Source of the DNA: Conchocele bisecta
Lineage: Eukaryota; Mollusca; Bivalvia; Lucinida; Thyasiridae
NCBI GenBank assembly: GCA_029237695.1
Contig: CM055271.1
Coordinates: 38,002,462-38,066,461 of the forward strand
Direction of reading: 5' to 3'
Length of the DNA: 64,000 nt
Shown here: positions 51,340 through 61,067 of the stretch, in pieces
How positions within the stretch are numbered: position 1 is the first letter of the stretch
How the letters are laid out: each line of letters begins with the position of its first letter
The notes under the pieces: model-generated
What the model saw: the letters and a program-made list of their open reading frames with translations, nothing else
The model's database searches: none
Told to the model about the DNA's origin: nothing
Translations under genes and position numbers: made by a program

Positions 51340-51876
51340 AGTAGACATATTCTGTTGTCTTCTTTATTGGGCTGTGTAGATCTGAAAACCAGAGAATGCG
51401 GTTCATATGTACAATGTTCCACATCTGTCTGCAAATCTGTGCTATTTTGAAACACGACGGCACTTCTTTAAAATTCAACCATATACCAGACGGAGTACAA
51501 ACTCAGATGGGGGGTTCAGCTTGTTGCGTGTATGCTACAGCGTTTGCTACGGCAATTTGCCTGGGCTTTAATCCCGCAAAAATGCTTTTCGAGCAGGATA
51601 AGATGCGTGCGCATCTCATACTGTAACAGTGTATCGACAGTGGAGAGTTCACATCATTTCCCTTCAAAATAAACACGAACTGGAGTAAGAAGAAAACAAG
51701 ATCCACGAAGAAAGACATATTGTGTGTATGCCGTGCCATTTATGACAGCCAAATGATACGATGCACACACTGTAACATATGGTTTCATGTTCGATGTCTG
51801 AGTGCAAATGTTAACGAAAAACTTGATAAAGATGCCGACATGCAATATACTTGCGATAATTGTTGTCGAAACTGAA
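51340..51876 (+). pseudogene. Broken Ulp1-like (C48) protease plus PHD finger gene
   Basis: The segment 51396-51626 encodes DGTSLKFNHIPDGVQTQMGG, SACCVYATAFATAICLG and MLFEQDKMRAHLI. This order matches the C-terminal part of Ulp1/C48-like cysteine proteases found in transposon-linked animal proteins, where QxGxxDCGxFAIAFATAL surrounds the catalytic cysteine. Here the usual DC-G reads AC-C. In the same phase after a stop at 51624, codons for CIDSGEFTSFPF continue and lead to CVCRAIYDSQMIRCTHC, NIWFHVRCL and YTCDNCC. This is a C4HC3 PHD finger, a chromatin-reading fold, ending with a stop at 51874-51876. A frameshift near 51435 separates the upstream VHMYNVPHLSANL. It is a relic; whether its parent was a host gene or a transposon gene is open. 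Confidence 0.65.
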
Positions 51877-52124
51877 TGGACAATACATTCTGATAGTGTT
51901 ACACGTATATAGTATGACCAGTGAGAACATCGACGAATACTAACCCACCAATATCGTTTAATTTTGAACTAGCTTTCGTAGGCTGGCTGAATTTGAAATT
52001 CATGAAATTAATTCGTGTAAAGTTCGCATCAACTTCGTGTAAATCTCAGAGCAAATGCGGAATGAAATTTGCTTTGAACGTTACGCTAACTTTCAATATC
52101 ATTTATAACGAACATATGTGACGC

Positions 52125-52260
52125 GCCATGACAAAATGGGGTTTATGGCCAATGTGACTATTGTAGCCCCAGATTAGCCTGCGCATCCGCGCAGTCTGAT
52201 CAGGGTCTAAACTGTTTGACATTGAGTCGGACAAACAATCTTAATGAATTTAGCAAACAG
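52125..52260. mobile_element. Family E fragment
   Basis: GACAAAATGGGGTTTATGGC, TGCGCATCCGCGCAGTCTGA and TCAGGGTCTAAACTGTTTG. Confidence 0.55.
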
Positions 52261-52539
52261 TTAAGATACTTTTCGGAATGTGTAAGTCCGCAATTTGGTT
52301 ACGGTCTACATTGAGTCAATAAGCCCGGTTTTCTCGTGGCGAGTCACATATCTAGTAAAAAAGATATATTGGTGTCACATTAATATGTTTGCATGTCATG
52401 CTTGTCCATACCATGCACGTTTTGTTTCATATGTACCACAATTGAGCGCCTCTATGTCAATTTTAGCTAAACGTCTAGTACAAATTCCGTATTTATTTTC
52501 GGAATATTGAGTTCGACCTTTCCCCACTACCCAAGTTGT

Positions 52540-52652
52540 ATATTTGTCTGTCAGCAGCCAAAACACGGCACTTTGGCTATTGACAGACGTCTGTCAGCAT
52601 CCAAAACCCCGGCATTTTGGCTGCTGACAGACGTCTGTCAATAGCCACGTCC
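52540..52652. repeat. TGACAGACGTCTGTCA tandem palindromes, right cluster
   Basis: Exact palindromes at 52581-52596 and 52625-52640, again 44 bp apart, plus a half unit at 52548. AAAAAATACTTGAATAG follows, a family B-like inner word, so the array again replaces the hairpin of a family B-type element. Confidence 0.85.
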
Positions 52653-52659
52653 TTAAAAA

Positions 52660-53160
52660 ATACTTGAATAGTTAGAAATTGCTACCCCACTCCATGCAAG
52701 TACCTCTCGCGAGGGTAGCAATTTAACCCCATATCTTTAATGTAACGCACGGAAAAGTGATTTTTCCAATCGGTTATCCGACGTGTTTGATATGTTAGCG
52801 ATATAAAACTGTCAAAGCTGTATCAATAAATTATTAATAAAGAACATACACATGCAGAAATTGCTTATTTTACTGTGTCAGTGTGTTTATCTGACATCTT
52901 GTATATTTGAAAGCTTCATTCGTTATGTTGAATGTTGAACAACAACTAGAGAAAATAAGGCTTCCATGGGAAAATGATTTCCCTGTTCTATTATGTTTGG
53001 CAATTTACTAGTTCTACATCAAAGATTATTTGTTTGAAGGTATTAAATTACAGAATACTAAATTTTGACATACATGGGTATGCATTTCGGTTGTTCACAT
53101 TTTTTGAATGGGTCAAATTGTAGCCGTAGGTAACATATCGGAGGCGAATTATTGTAGCAA
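52660..53160. other. No gene recognised
   Basis: AT-rich single-copy-looking sequence, with only the short repeat GCTACC...GGTAGC near 52682 and 52717. Confidence 0.45.
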
Positions 53161-53164
53161 TTGA

Positions 53165-53250
53165 ATATTGTGCTTGAAATCAAGCAGCTTGATTGACTGA
53201 ATCTGTAGTTTGAAATAAGGAAATTGACAACATGGTAGTACAGCGGTAGT
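53165..53250. mobile_element. Family B fragment
   Basis: AATATTGTGCTTGAAATCAA and GCAGCTTGATTGACTGAATC, then AATAAGGAAATTGACAACAT. Confidence 0.55.
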
Positions 53251-53315
53251 GTACATCAAGCCGAAAGTACTATCGATTCTAAGCTCTTGGTCAAATTATT
53301 TTTGCGTGTTCAATA

Positions 53316-53860
53316 AAATAGTAGGTTAGTGCCGTGAATGGGAAAAAATATCTGGCAAGGCTTAGGAAACGGGATGGGCAAGGCTCTGCAGCGCCCATCC
53401 CGTTTCCGTGCCGCGCCAGATATGTTTTAACTTTACACCACATCGGCATTGTGAGGGTACACAACCACCTGCGTTAATCTAGCAAGTTGATTGTCTGAGC
53501 CTGAGTGCCGTGAATGGGAAATGTCTGAGCCTGAGTGCCGTGAATAGGAAAAATATCTGGCAAGGCTTAGGAAACAGGATGGGCGAGGCTCTGTCCCGTC
53601 CATCCCGTTAGAGCCTCGCCCATCCCGTTTCCGTGCCGTGTCAGATATTTCTCCATTCACGGCACTAACACACTATTCTAGTTATCCCGTCAACACTACA
53701 AATAGCTTTAAAATGCAAAAAAATAACCCCAGCCGCATCCTTTAAATCGGAGAAAGCAACCGCACATATTCATACGCAGTGATTATGTCGTATTAACAGG
53801 ATATGAACTATGTTTCACGGCACCGTGTTTCACGGCACATTAGGCACTGCGTTAACGTGT
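53316..53860. mobile_element. Two merged family A copies
   Basis: A first copy (AATAGTAGGTTAGTGCCGTG to CGCGCCAGATATGTTTTAAC, 53316-53430) is followed by a family B end and a duplicated GTCTGAGCCTGAGTGCCGTG, then a second family A from 53505 to 53860. It has the CACGGCACCGTGTTTCACGG section and a duplicated hairpin apex. It looks like A inserting beside or into B with local duplication. Confidence 0.7.
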
Positions 53861-54008
53861 TTTATTATAATAGAAGTTGCATATACACAATATATACCAT
53901 GATACGGGCAGTGCTTAACGTGCCTCCCGTGACCATATGTATTGGAAACATAAACAACAAAGACACAATGTTTGGGGTAAGGCCATGGTGCCAGCAACTT
54001 AGAAACTT

Positions 54009-54410
54009 ACTTTATGGAGGAATGTGACAGACATCGAACTGATTTGTAGATTGATCTCAGCAAGAGACCGCCCTTAGATTGGATCAAGTCGAAGGTTCAC
54101 CAATCCCGCATGTGACTATACAGTGCGTGATATGGTCTGAGTATATTATGACTTTATAAATATATCCCTGCCTTCGTCTTGAGCCGATCCACAGCGCTCG
54201 GGTTTGGAGAGCATAGTCCAGCCATCTCCGCGTGGAGATGCCCGATTATTACATGGCTCGGGTTTGGAAAGCATATTCCAGCCATCTCCGCTGGAGATGC
54301 CCGATTACCAGCGTGGTATAGTGCAATTTTCTGCATAGTTACTTGCTATTCCGCGAGTTCGAGTCTGTCACATCCGCCACTAAAGTCTGCCGACTTTTCC
54401 TCCATAAAAT
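54009..54410. repeat. Inverted repeats bordering the Ngaro-like element
   Basis: TTTATGGAGGAATGTGACAG, ACATCGAACT at 54011-54040 recurs inverted at 54353-54410 as AGTTCGAGTCTGTCACATC and TTTTCCTCCATAAAA, with an extra 24-bp piece between its halves. Between the arms lies a 60-bp tandem duplication. Position just beyond the last ORF suggests this is the element's 3' terminal region, but it does not show the split direct repeats expected for Ngaro, so its role is unproven. Confidence 0.6.
54196..54310. repeat. 60-bp direct duplication
   Basis: GCTCGGGTTTGGARAGCATA, TTCCAGCCATCTCCGC and GGAGATGCCCGATTA occur at 54196 and 54256, period 60. It may represent part of the 3' repeat structure of the adjacent element. 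Confidence 0.75.
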
Positions 54411-54412
54411 GG

Positions 54413-55013
54413 TTATTCATTGAAATACAATGGAATTAGTCCATCCGGTTGCCTGAGGTCGCTACACTTCTCAATCGCGTGAGACCACGCATTTAAAAGT
54501 ATATCATTTCCCGCGTCAGACATATGTACCCCGTCCGTGCGGAACAATGAGGGCGTATTTTCAGTCAGTCTCGGATGCGGAATGACCCTACCGGCAGCCG
54601 CAAATGTAGCTCCACGACCAGACTGATTGAAGTGTTTTCTCTTTTTATTAATTTTGCGTTTGTGGATAGCACCACGCCAATGAAGCCTAGGCAATACATC
54701 AGACCACAATATTGTGGTCGCGGGCATTGCTCTATACAAGGCGGCAATATCATTCTTACTTGTGCACAAAGCACGCCTGATCGGATCTGCGTTATGGAAT
54801 TTCCTCCACAGTGTAGAATAATGATGTCTGGGGCTAATTCATTTTTCAAAATGCGGTTTATTTGCACAAGGACTTCGGAGAATACATACCGTTTACTAAA
54901 CCATTGGATCGATACATGTGGTAACCTGAGTTGTGCATCCAATATATGGCACGCCCTTGCATGACCCCAATGAACCATGGAGTCTCCCACTATCCATACG
55001 TTCGAGGCTAGGT
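54413..55013 (-). pseudogene. SGNH hydrolase-like ORF of the Ngaro-like element
   Basis: SGNH/GDSL hydrolases are esterase-fold enzymes with a catalytic Ser in GDS, an oxyanion Asn in GGN, and an Asp-His pair near the C-terminus. On the minus strand WIVGDSMVHWGHARA begins at about 55003, IIILHCGGNS lies near 54830-54800, and TDGVHMSDAGNDILLNAW lies near 54545-54490. All three blocks are present and in order. A frameshift near 54760 splits them between two frames. The end is LPLYFNE-like, then a stop at 54413. Directly before the first block is a sequence ending TTATTACAG that looks like a splice acceptor, so it may have been expressed by splicing. Some Ngaro elements are known to encode an extra hydrolase of this type; function in retrotransposition is unknown. 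Confidence 0.8.
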
Positions 55014-55224
55014 CTGTAATAACAAACGCATGTTATTATAAAAGTCAAATGTGTCAATAGCGGAAATGAAAATTAACTACAAAATTAATATAAACAATCC
55101 CTGACATCAAACGGCAAATTTATTATTATAGCAAATTGAAAACGAGGTCTAGTTAACAGCCATAATGTTTATGACACTAGATGATGATTAGCTATAGCAC
55201 TGCGGCGCGGCTTCCCAACCCATT

Positions 55225-56260
55225 CTATGCTATGTGATCATTATATATGCCTACCGGATATATGTGAAAACAATCACTGCGCCAGCGCCCGGCACGCTTA
55301 ATGTCAGAAGCCGATATACCCCTATCATACAAATAGGAACATGCTCCCATACGAAAACTATGACTCTTGTAGCCGGCCGTATGTAAGCCCAGCATAGTTA
55401 GACATTTTCCCAACACCGTAGTAAATTGATACCTAGTTAACGGTGTTCCATTTTCATGACAGAAGAACTGAACCGCCGGCCCTAGTCTAATGTTAATGAA
55501 TTCCACCAGTGCAGATACTGGACAAATTTCGTCTCCCTCTATTGAATTAATGTTAACCGTCACAGCCTTATGCTGGCTGGTTTTCGATCGGCGCAGTGTG
55601 ATGCACGCGTTCATAGGGCGCGCTTGGCTGTCATGTCTAATTACCACATCAGAGAATAATATCGGTCTCAGTGGGTCATTCGCCGACGTGTATATTATCT
55701 CGCTAACTCGAAATAACCCGAAAAAAGGCTATCACGTATGCACAACGAAAAAGTATGCTTTCATATTTTGTAGTGCAGACGACATTTACGGATTTGGATA
55801 ACCGCCTCAATACTTGTAATGTAATGGGTAGTCTAATATCACGCTGTGGGTTCAAACGTTTCGCTCCAAGAAGTATTTTAGCCGTAATAAATGACATCGT
55901 CGGGTCATCGTAACCATTGATTTTATGAACGAAACCTAACGCTGCTAGGTATGTCGCCATTGTACTGGGTGACTTCCCTTGACGGAACATGTACGCAATG
56001 TAAAGATTTATCACCGATACCGTTTGGGGTAGCCTAAATTCCAACCCATTATTTGTAAAAACTGTGCGAATGACCTCAAACCCGTATGATATGCCTGTTG
56101 TGTATTAATGGACAAACTGTTAGTAGTTAATCGTGAGATTACTGCTTGAAGATCTGTAATAGATGTGCCGGAACTTTTTGTGGAGTTGCGTCTGCATGCG
56201 GCGCCAGACTGCGAAATTTCTGAAAATTTAGGCGAGACAGTGAATCGCATATTAAGTTAC
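55225..56260 (-). pseudogene. Tyrosine recombinase of the Ngaro-like element
   Basis: This enzyme would replace a DDE integrase and insert circular cDNA by site-specific recombination. In order on the minus strand: an N-terminal SAM-like part (SINTQQAYHTGLRSFAQFLQ, near 56120-56060), SVINLYIAYMFRQGKSPSTM, then FFGLFRVSEI near 55715 with the first catalytic Arg, LRRSKTSQHKA, and HSFRMGACSYLYDRGIS, GRWRSDCFHIYP with the HxxR, Trp and likely Tyr. The domain is split over three frames, with shifts near 56040 and 55705 and further changes at the C-terminus (YP where YIR is common). The catalytic residues are visible but the gene is broken. Confidence 0.88.
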
Positions 56261-57718
56261 TTTTTCCAGGAACATGTTCAGCTCTGAACAATGTTGTGTT
56301 TTAGACAATGTAGGACAAACGGGCGGACCAACCTCATAACAGTTCGTGACCTACTTGTCATGGAGTCAGGATATGACACACAGATTGATTGTCAGATCGG
56401 AATATGATCCTCTTGTTTTCCAGTTTGTTATGCCAGTATGGACAGACACCAAAATTGGGAAGAATTCAAGAAATGTTATATCCGTTAAAAGCCCGGATGC
56501 AACCCAGTCCTCAGGCCATGTGCCATATGTCCAACTACCTGCAAAGAATGCTGCGAAACCTTTATCTATGGCCCCGGCACTATCAGTGAACAACTCGATG
56601 GCCTCATTCTGAATCCATAATCTGTCTGACATTATGGTAACGCCATTAAATTGCTCTAAAAATTGAAGCCATACTTGGAGGTCACATTTCATTTCTTGGG
56701 TAATTCTTACATGGTGATATTTTTTCCTAGCTCTGCCCATGGTTGCATCTATCAAGCGTCTACAAAAGGTTCTGCCCGGTCTTACTGCTCTACACGCAAA
56801 GTTCAGACTGCCCAATAAAGACTGCATGTCGCGCAATGTCGTCTTAGTTCTATGTAACGTATCCAATAACTTGTGTTTAAGATCATCTATCTTGTCTTGG
56901 GGAATGCGAACAGTCATATTATCGGAATTAATTTCCATGCCTAAGAAAAGTGATAATAGTTTTCGGAAGTTCAGTTTTTTCTTCAGCTAATGGCACGCCT
57001 AATTCCTCACAAAATGTAATAAAATGTGGTCAGCATTGTGTAACATCCTGACACTGATGCGTGTGCTAATAAGAAGTCGTCTAAATAATGCAATATAAAA
57101 CCGCTTTCCAATTTATTTGTCACAGCCCACTCAATAAATGTTGAAAATTTCTCAAAAGTCGCGCAGCTTAAAGACAGGCCAAACGGTAAACATTTGTCAA
57201 AATAATGAGGCCTGCATGCTTCATACCTAATAATTCTTAGTCATTAGGAGACACTGGAATGATCCTGAATGCATTACGGATATCAAGTTTTGCCAATTAT
57301 TTAGCGTGTCTCCCGATAGTTTGCACAACATCTACCGCAGAGTCAAACGACGTGTAGTGCACTGAACATAAGTCAGCGTCAATAAAATCATTTACTGAGC
57401 TCCCTGCTGGGTATGATAAGTGGTGAATCAATCCGTAATCCATACCTCCTTTTTTCTCCACCAGTCCTAACGGCGAAACTCGTAAATTAGGCAATATTCG
57501 CGTGCTAAAGGACCTTCGACTCTACCTGCTAATATTTCATTATTTAATTTAGCGGCAACGACATGAGGTCGCGATAATGCTGACCCCAAGTTTGTTGCTT
57601 CGTAAGCATTACGCGGACCTTCATACTGAAGTGGGAACCCATATTTGAACCCGTTAATTAACTCGTTAGCTGCATTGCGGTTTGAAATACGTTTTAAGTT
57701 CGCGTTCCAAAATGTCAC
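56261..57718 (-). pseudogene. Reverse transcriptase-RNase H of the Ngaro-like element
   Basis: The RT-RNase H polyprotein that would make cDNA. Minus-strand frames show NAANELINGFKYGFPLQYEG (57718-57467), LRVSPLGLVEKKGG, SVHYTSFDSAVDVVQTIG (57494-57297), AKLDIRNAFRIIPVSP, the active site HYLDDFLLAHASV near 57095-57050, EELGVPLAEEKTELP, then LGMEINSDNMTVRIPQDKID and ELFTDSAGAIDKGFAAFFAG (RNase H) in 56938-56366. After a shift, HNKLENKRIIFRSDNQSVCH continues, and HVPGKSN with DSLSRLNFQKFRSLAP closes the domain near 56300-56220. At least four frameshifts or stops occur. The order and motifs are those of DIRS/Ngaro elements, not of gypsy or LINEs. Confidence 0.88.
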
Positions 57719-57740
57719 AATTCACGGGGATGAACCTAAT

Positions 57741-58944
57741 TTAAAATGGTTTTGTTTTATTGGGGACGCCTGTTTTGGATGTGACTTGTGACTGCCTCCG
57801 AAATGTATCGCAATTAATCATGGCGTGATTAGCATTACAAAATGAACATGCGTGTTTATACTTGCATGGGTTAAATCTACATCCGCCTTTTGCATTGTAC
57901 ATGCGGCAAAGCGGTTTCGCCGACGTCGCATTTGCTGGACGTGCAGACGCAGACAATCTATATTGTGAGACACGCTACTGTGCTATAGTTGCCGATGGTC
58001 GCACCTGGTTTACCTGCGTCATAATTTGTATCCATAAATCCAAATTAAGCTTAGCCCAGCATTGTGGCACGATGGCTTGACGCAGCCTGAACTGTTCATC
58101 ATATGCCAACCATGCCATATCATTCCTATTTGCTGCAGCGTGTCGTATTGTGTGTAAATACGCCAGCATGTCAGACGCTTGTGTCGGATGCTGTTGTATA
58201 TATACATGCATGTAAATAATGAAAGCATCGGTCCACTGATCGATTGACTGCAGTCTGTCTCTATTCATTCTGGGCTTGGCTTGAATAATACCCTGATCAT
58301 TGACAAACAGTGCTGTACCCTGAGTATCACCACCGACATCGTTATCCCGCTTTAGCAATTGGGACAAATGAACGTATTGATTTAACACAATTTTTTGGCG
58401 CATTTGCTGCGACACATGTATGGTGATTGTCTGCACACGATACGTCTGCACACGATATTGGAATTGGCATGGCATGTCCTGTATGAGGGGGAATGTGTAC
58501 ATTCTCCCGCACAACCTCAATACCTGCATTTTGAGTATTTGCGGAGCCATAAATTGGCTCAAATGGTGCAGTTATGCTGGAAATTGCGGCTACAGGAATG
58601 TTAAACCCCATAATGGGATCGTTGCTATTGCATACAATCTCACCTGCCGTAGTGATATCTATCACTGGCGCCGCTGTGTGTGCTGACAACGATGGTGGCG
58701 TCGGTGCAGCCCATACCGCTGGAATAGGTGGCGCCAATGATGGCGCTACTGGGCCCTCTGACGTCGCAGATGCCGCTGGTGCCGTGGGTGTCGCTGGCGC
58801 ATGTATCGTTTGCGTATTCTTCGCCCGTTTAGAGGCAACCTGACACCCCAAATCGTCAACCGCTTTTCTGGCCCTCCGTGTTCTCGGCATGTCCCAGCAA
58901 TCCGTGAACAACTCGTTTCGCAATATAATGTCCAGAGAAATCAC
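57741..58944 (-). pseudogene. Gag-like ORF of the Ngaro-like element
   Basis: The putative capsid protein. 58944-58342 holds a basic N-terminus (MPRTRRARKAVDDLG, at 58887) and a long Ala/Pro-rich stretch. 58562-57975, another frame, carries HLSQLLKRDND, SIDQWTDAFIIYMHVYIQQH, ASDMLAYLHTIRHAA and AWLAYDEQFRLRQA, which is the conserved core of DIRS/Ngaro Gag-like proteins. 57956-57741 has the Cys/His region CRMYNAKGGCRFNPCKYKHAC, then CNANHAMINC, a zinc-binding end. Two frameshifts break the ORF. A 15-bp tandem duplication (GTCTGCACACGATAY) lies near 58428-58457. The start is either the first ATG or the internal one at 58887; the latter fits family N-termini. Confidence 0.8.
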
Positions 58945-59046
58945 AGCGACACCAATCTGTTTTCGTCACGTAATTTATCAGCTCACAATGTTTATTAAGC
59001 AACACCTATAATATATAGAGAACATGGAAACTGTCAAATTGCCACC

Positions 59047-59086
59047 CTGGTTAAACCGACATAACTGGCATGTCGGATTAACCAGG
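59047..59086. repeat. Palindrome upstream of the Gag-like ORF
   Basis: CCTGGTTAAACCGACAT and its inverse ATGTCGGATTAACCAGG around AACTGGC. TCCATGT (59089) and ACATGGA (59021) extend the symmetry. It could belong to the 5' end of the Ngaro-like element or be an unrelated foldback. Confidence 0.6.
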
Positions 59087-59306
59087 CTTCCATGTGCAGA
59101 TAATACGTAATTTAATTCCTGTTTATTAAAATTGCTTATTTAGCTTTCGCTAGCAGAACAGGGCGAATGCTGTAATAATTTCTATTTTATGCTCGCTGAT
59201 CTATTCCCGTTGGCTATTGCGCCGTGACTCACAGAGTTACGCTTAGGGGGCGGAGCATTGCACCTCCATATAATAACGTGATTTATGTTATAATCATAAA
59301 TCCATT

Positions 59307-59742
59307 TATCCCGTCAACGCAGTGCGTATGTGCCGTGAAACACGGTGCCGTGAAACATTTTTGATATCCAGTCAATACTATTTTTGCATTTTACAGCCAT
59401 TTGTAGGTGTTGACTGGATAAATAGAATAGCAGGTTAGTGCCGTGAATGGGAAAAAATATCTGGCGCGGCACGGAAACGGGATGTGCTCGGTAGAGCCTC
59501 GCCCATCCCGTTTCCTGAGCCTTGCCAGATATGTTTTCCCATTCACGGCACTAACCTACTATTCTCTATCTATTATCCATATTTCTGAACCAAAGTATAT
59601 GTTGTGACCACTCATTTGAACCGTCTCGGCGAGATGGTTCAAATGGTGGTCACTACATATACTTCTGATGAGAAATAAAGAAATGATTGAGCCTTGCCAG
59701 ATATGTTTTCCCATTCACGGCACTAACCTACTATTCTCTATT
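59307..59742. mobile_element. Family A foldback plus one U unit
   Basis: ATCCCGTCAACGCAGTGCG to CACTAACCTACTATTCTCTA (59569), then the 173-bp unit with GTGACCACTCATTTGAACCG, apex CTCGGCGAGATGG. It ends again in CTACTATTCTCTATTTAG. This is the same arrangement as at 14033-14640 but with one unit rather than two. Confidence 0.85.
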
Positions 59743-59954
59743 TAGTACTGGGGTGGTGATCACAACAACGTTACATCATTGACACTCTGTATGTAAAAAC
59801 ATATTCTAATACACTCTATAAATATCATGCAATCTGATTAAACAGATTTTCCGACCTATCATTTTCTGCTATACGCCGCAAATTTGAAAATTAACCCTGT
59901 ATTTCTTGCCACAATTTGCTGTCAATGTGGCGACGGTTACTTCAACATTCTGAT

Positions 59955-60180
59955 CAATTTCTCAGAATCTGAAGCGATAAACCTCACGGTGTCATTTCCT
60001 GGTACAAATGGCCTGTTTAACATTCACAACAGTCGCTGATCACGGCCTCTGACGCAGGCTGCACGTTTCCATGGTGACGTGTTAGGGCCACTTCGTTCCT
60101 GTTTTCATTCGTACTAGGGTTTTCTCTCTTTTTCAAAAAATATTTTTATTCACGTTTTCGCACATGCGAATACATGGAGA
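59955..60180 (+). repeat. Local duplication, left copy
   Basis: TCACGGTGTCATTTCCTGGT, CTGATCACGGCCTCTGACGC, GGCTGCACGTTTCCATGGTG and ACGTGTTAGGGCCACTTCGT recur at 60465-60715. The copies have diverged by small indels. Confidence 0.75.
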
Positions 60181-60182
60181 AG

Positions 60183-60435
60183 TGTAAATAATGCAAGATG
60201 CAATTTGTGAAATAGGACTCAAAAGAAAGCTGAAGAAGTTTAATTGCCACCGTCTCCTAGAAACGAAAATTAATAACCATAAAGTACATTCCTTCGTTTC
60301 TACGCCGCGTAGTAACATAGATTACATCTCTTTTTTCTCATCCGTTTCTCTGCCAAGGAGAGACGAACATAAAAAGAACATTAGCATAATAAGAATATTA
60401 TATATTAATAAAATATCTGGCAAGGCTTAGGAAAC
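60183..60435 (+). repeat. CTTCGTTTCTACGCCG-type repeat and family A piece
   Basis: GCAATTTGTGAAATAGGACT, ACCGTCTCCTAGAAACGAAA and TTCCTTCGTTTCTACGCCGC resemble 61440-61850 (CAACGCTCAAGAGTTTAATA, GTTCCTTCGTTTCGACGCCG). A 24-bp family A remnant (ATATCTGGCAAGGCTTAGGA) lies at 60414. The 79-codon frame has no domain. Confidence 0.55.
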
Positions 60436-60464
60436 GTGCGGCAACGGTTTGTACAACATTATAC

Positions 60465-60715
60465 GGAAGTTCTTGGAATCTGAAGCCTCACCGTGTCATT
60501 TCCAGGCACAAATGGTCTGTTTAACATTCCCGACAGCGACGGCGTCAATCACCGCCTGATCACGGCCTGTGTCGGCGGCTGCACGTTTCCATGGTGACGT
60601 GTTAGGGACACTTCGTCCCCGCCTTCCTTCGTCCCGGCCTTCCTTCTTACCATAGGAACGAAGTTTTTGTTTTTTAACACATTATTTTAGTCACATTTTG
60701 GCACATGCATATACA
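60465..60715 (+). repeat. Local duplication, right copy
   Basis: Partner of 59955-60180, with CTGATCACGGCCTGTGTCGG and an extra CCTTCCTTCGTCCCGGCC. Confidence 0.75.
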
Positions 60716-61030
60716 CTGCCGCCTGCGTTAATCATATCAAACGTATGAGCATTAGTGAACAACTAATGGCAAAGACAACTCGCAATTAAGCAACTTTATT
60801 GTCTGAGCCTGAGCTGTAGCACAGCTCAGGCTCAGACGGTCAATTTGCTTGGTATCAAGTACAATATTCAAGTATTTTAAATGATGAGTGATTTGATTTG
60901 ATTTATTGGTGTTTAACGGCCTATCAACAGCTAAGGTCATTTAAAGCCGGGCCAACGGGTTCGCGGATCCCGTATTCAACCTGCTGCATTGGGGAGAACA
61001 TCACAAGATCAGAACGGAATATTTAAATTT
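60716..61030. mobile_element. Family B copy followed by family V
   Basis: ACTGCCGCCTGCGTTAATCA and the GAGCCTGAGCTGTAGCACAG hairpin occupy 60716-60885. Family V (TTTATTGGTGTTTAACGGCC, AACAGCTAAGGTCATTTAAA, ACATCACAAGATCAGAACGG) takes over from about 60893 to 61025. The B-like word AAAATAATGAAATTAAATAA resumes after it, so V probably inserted into B. Confidence 0.65.
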
Positions 61031-61067
61031 AAAATAATGAAATTAAATAATATAGTAGTGTTAGTTC

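Noticed and set aside
54575..54964. 129-codon plus-strand frame
   Set aside because: It is the antisense shadow of the SGNH-encoding frames, which carry recognisable catalytic blocks.
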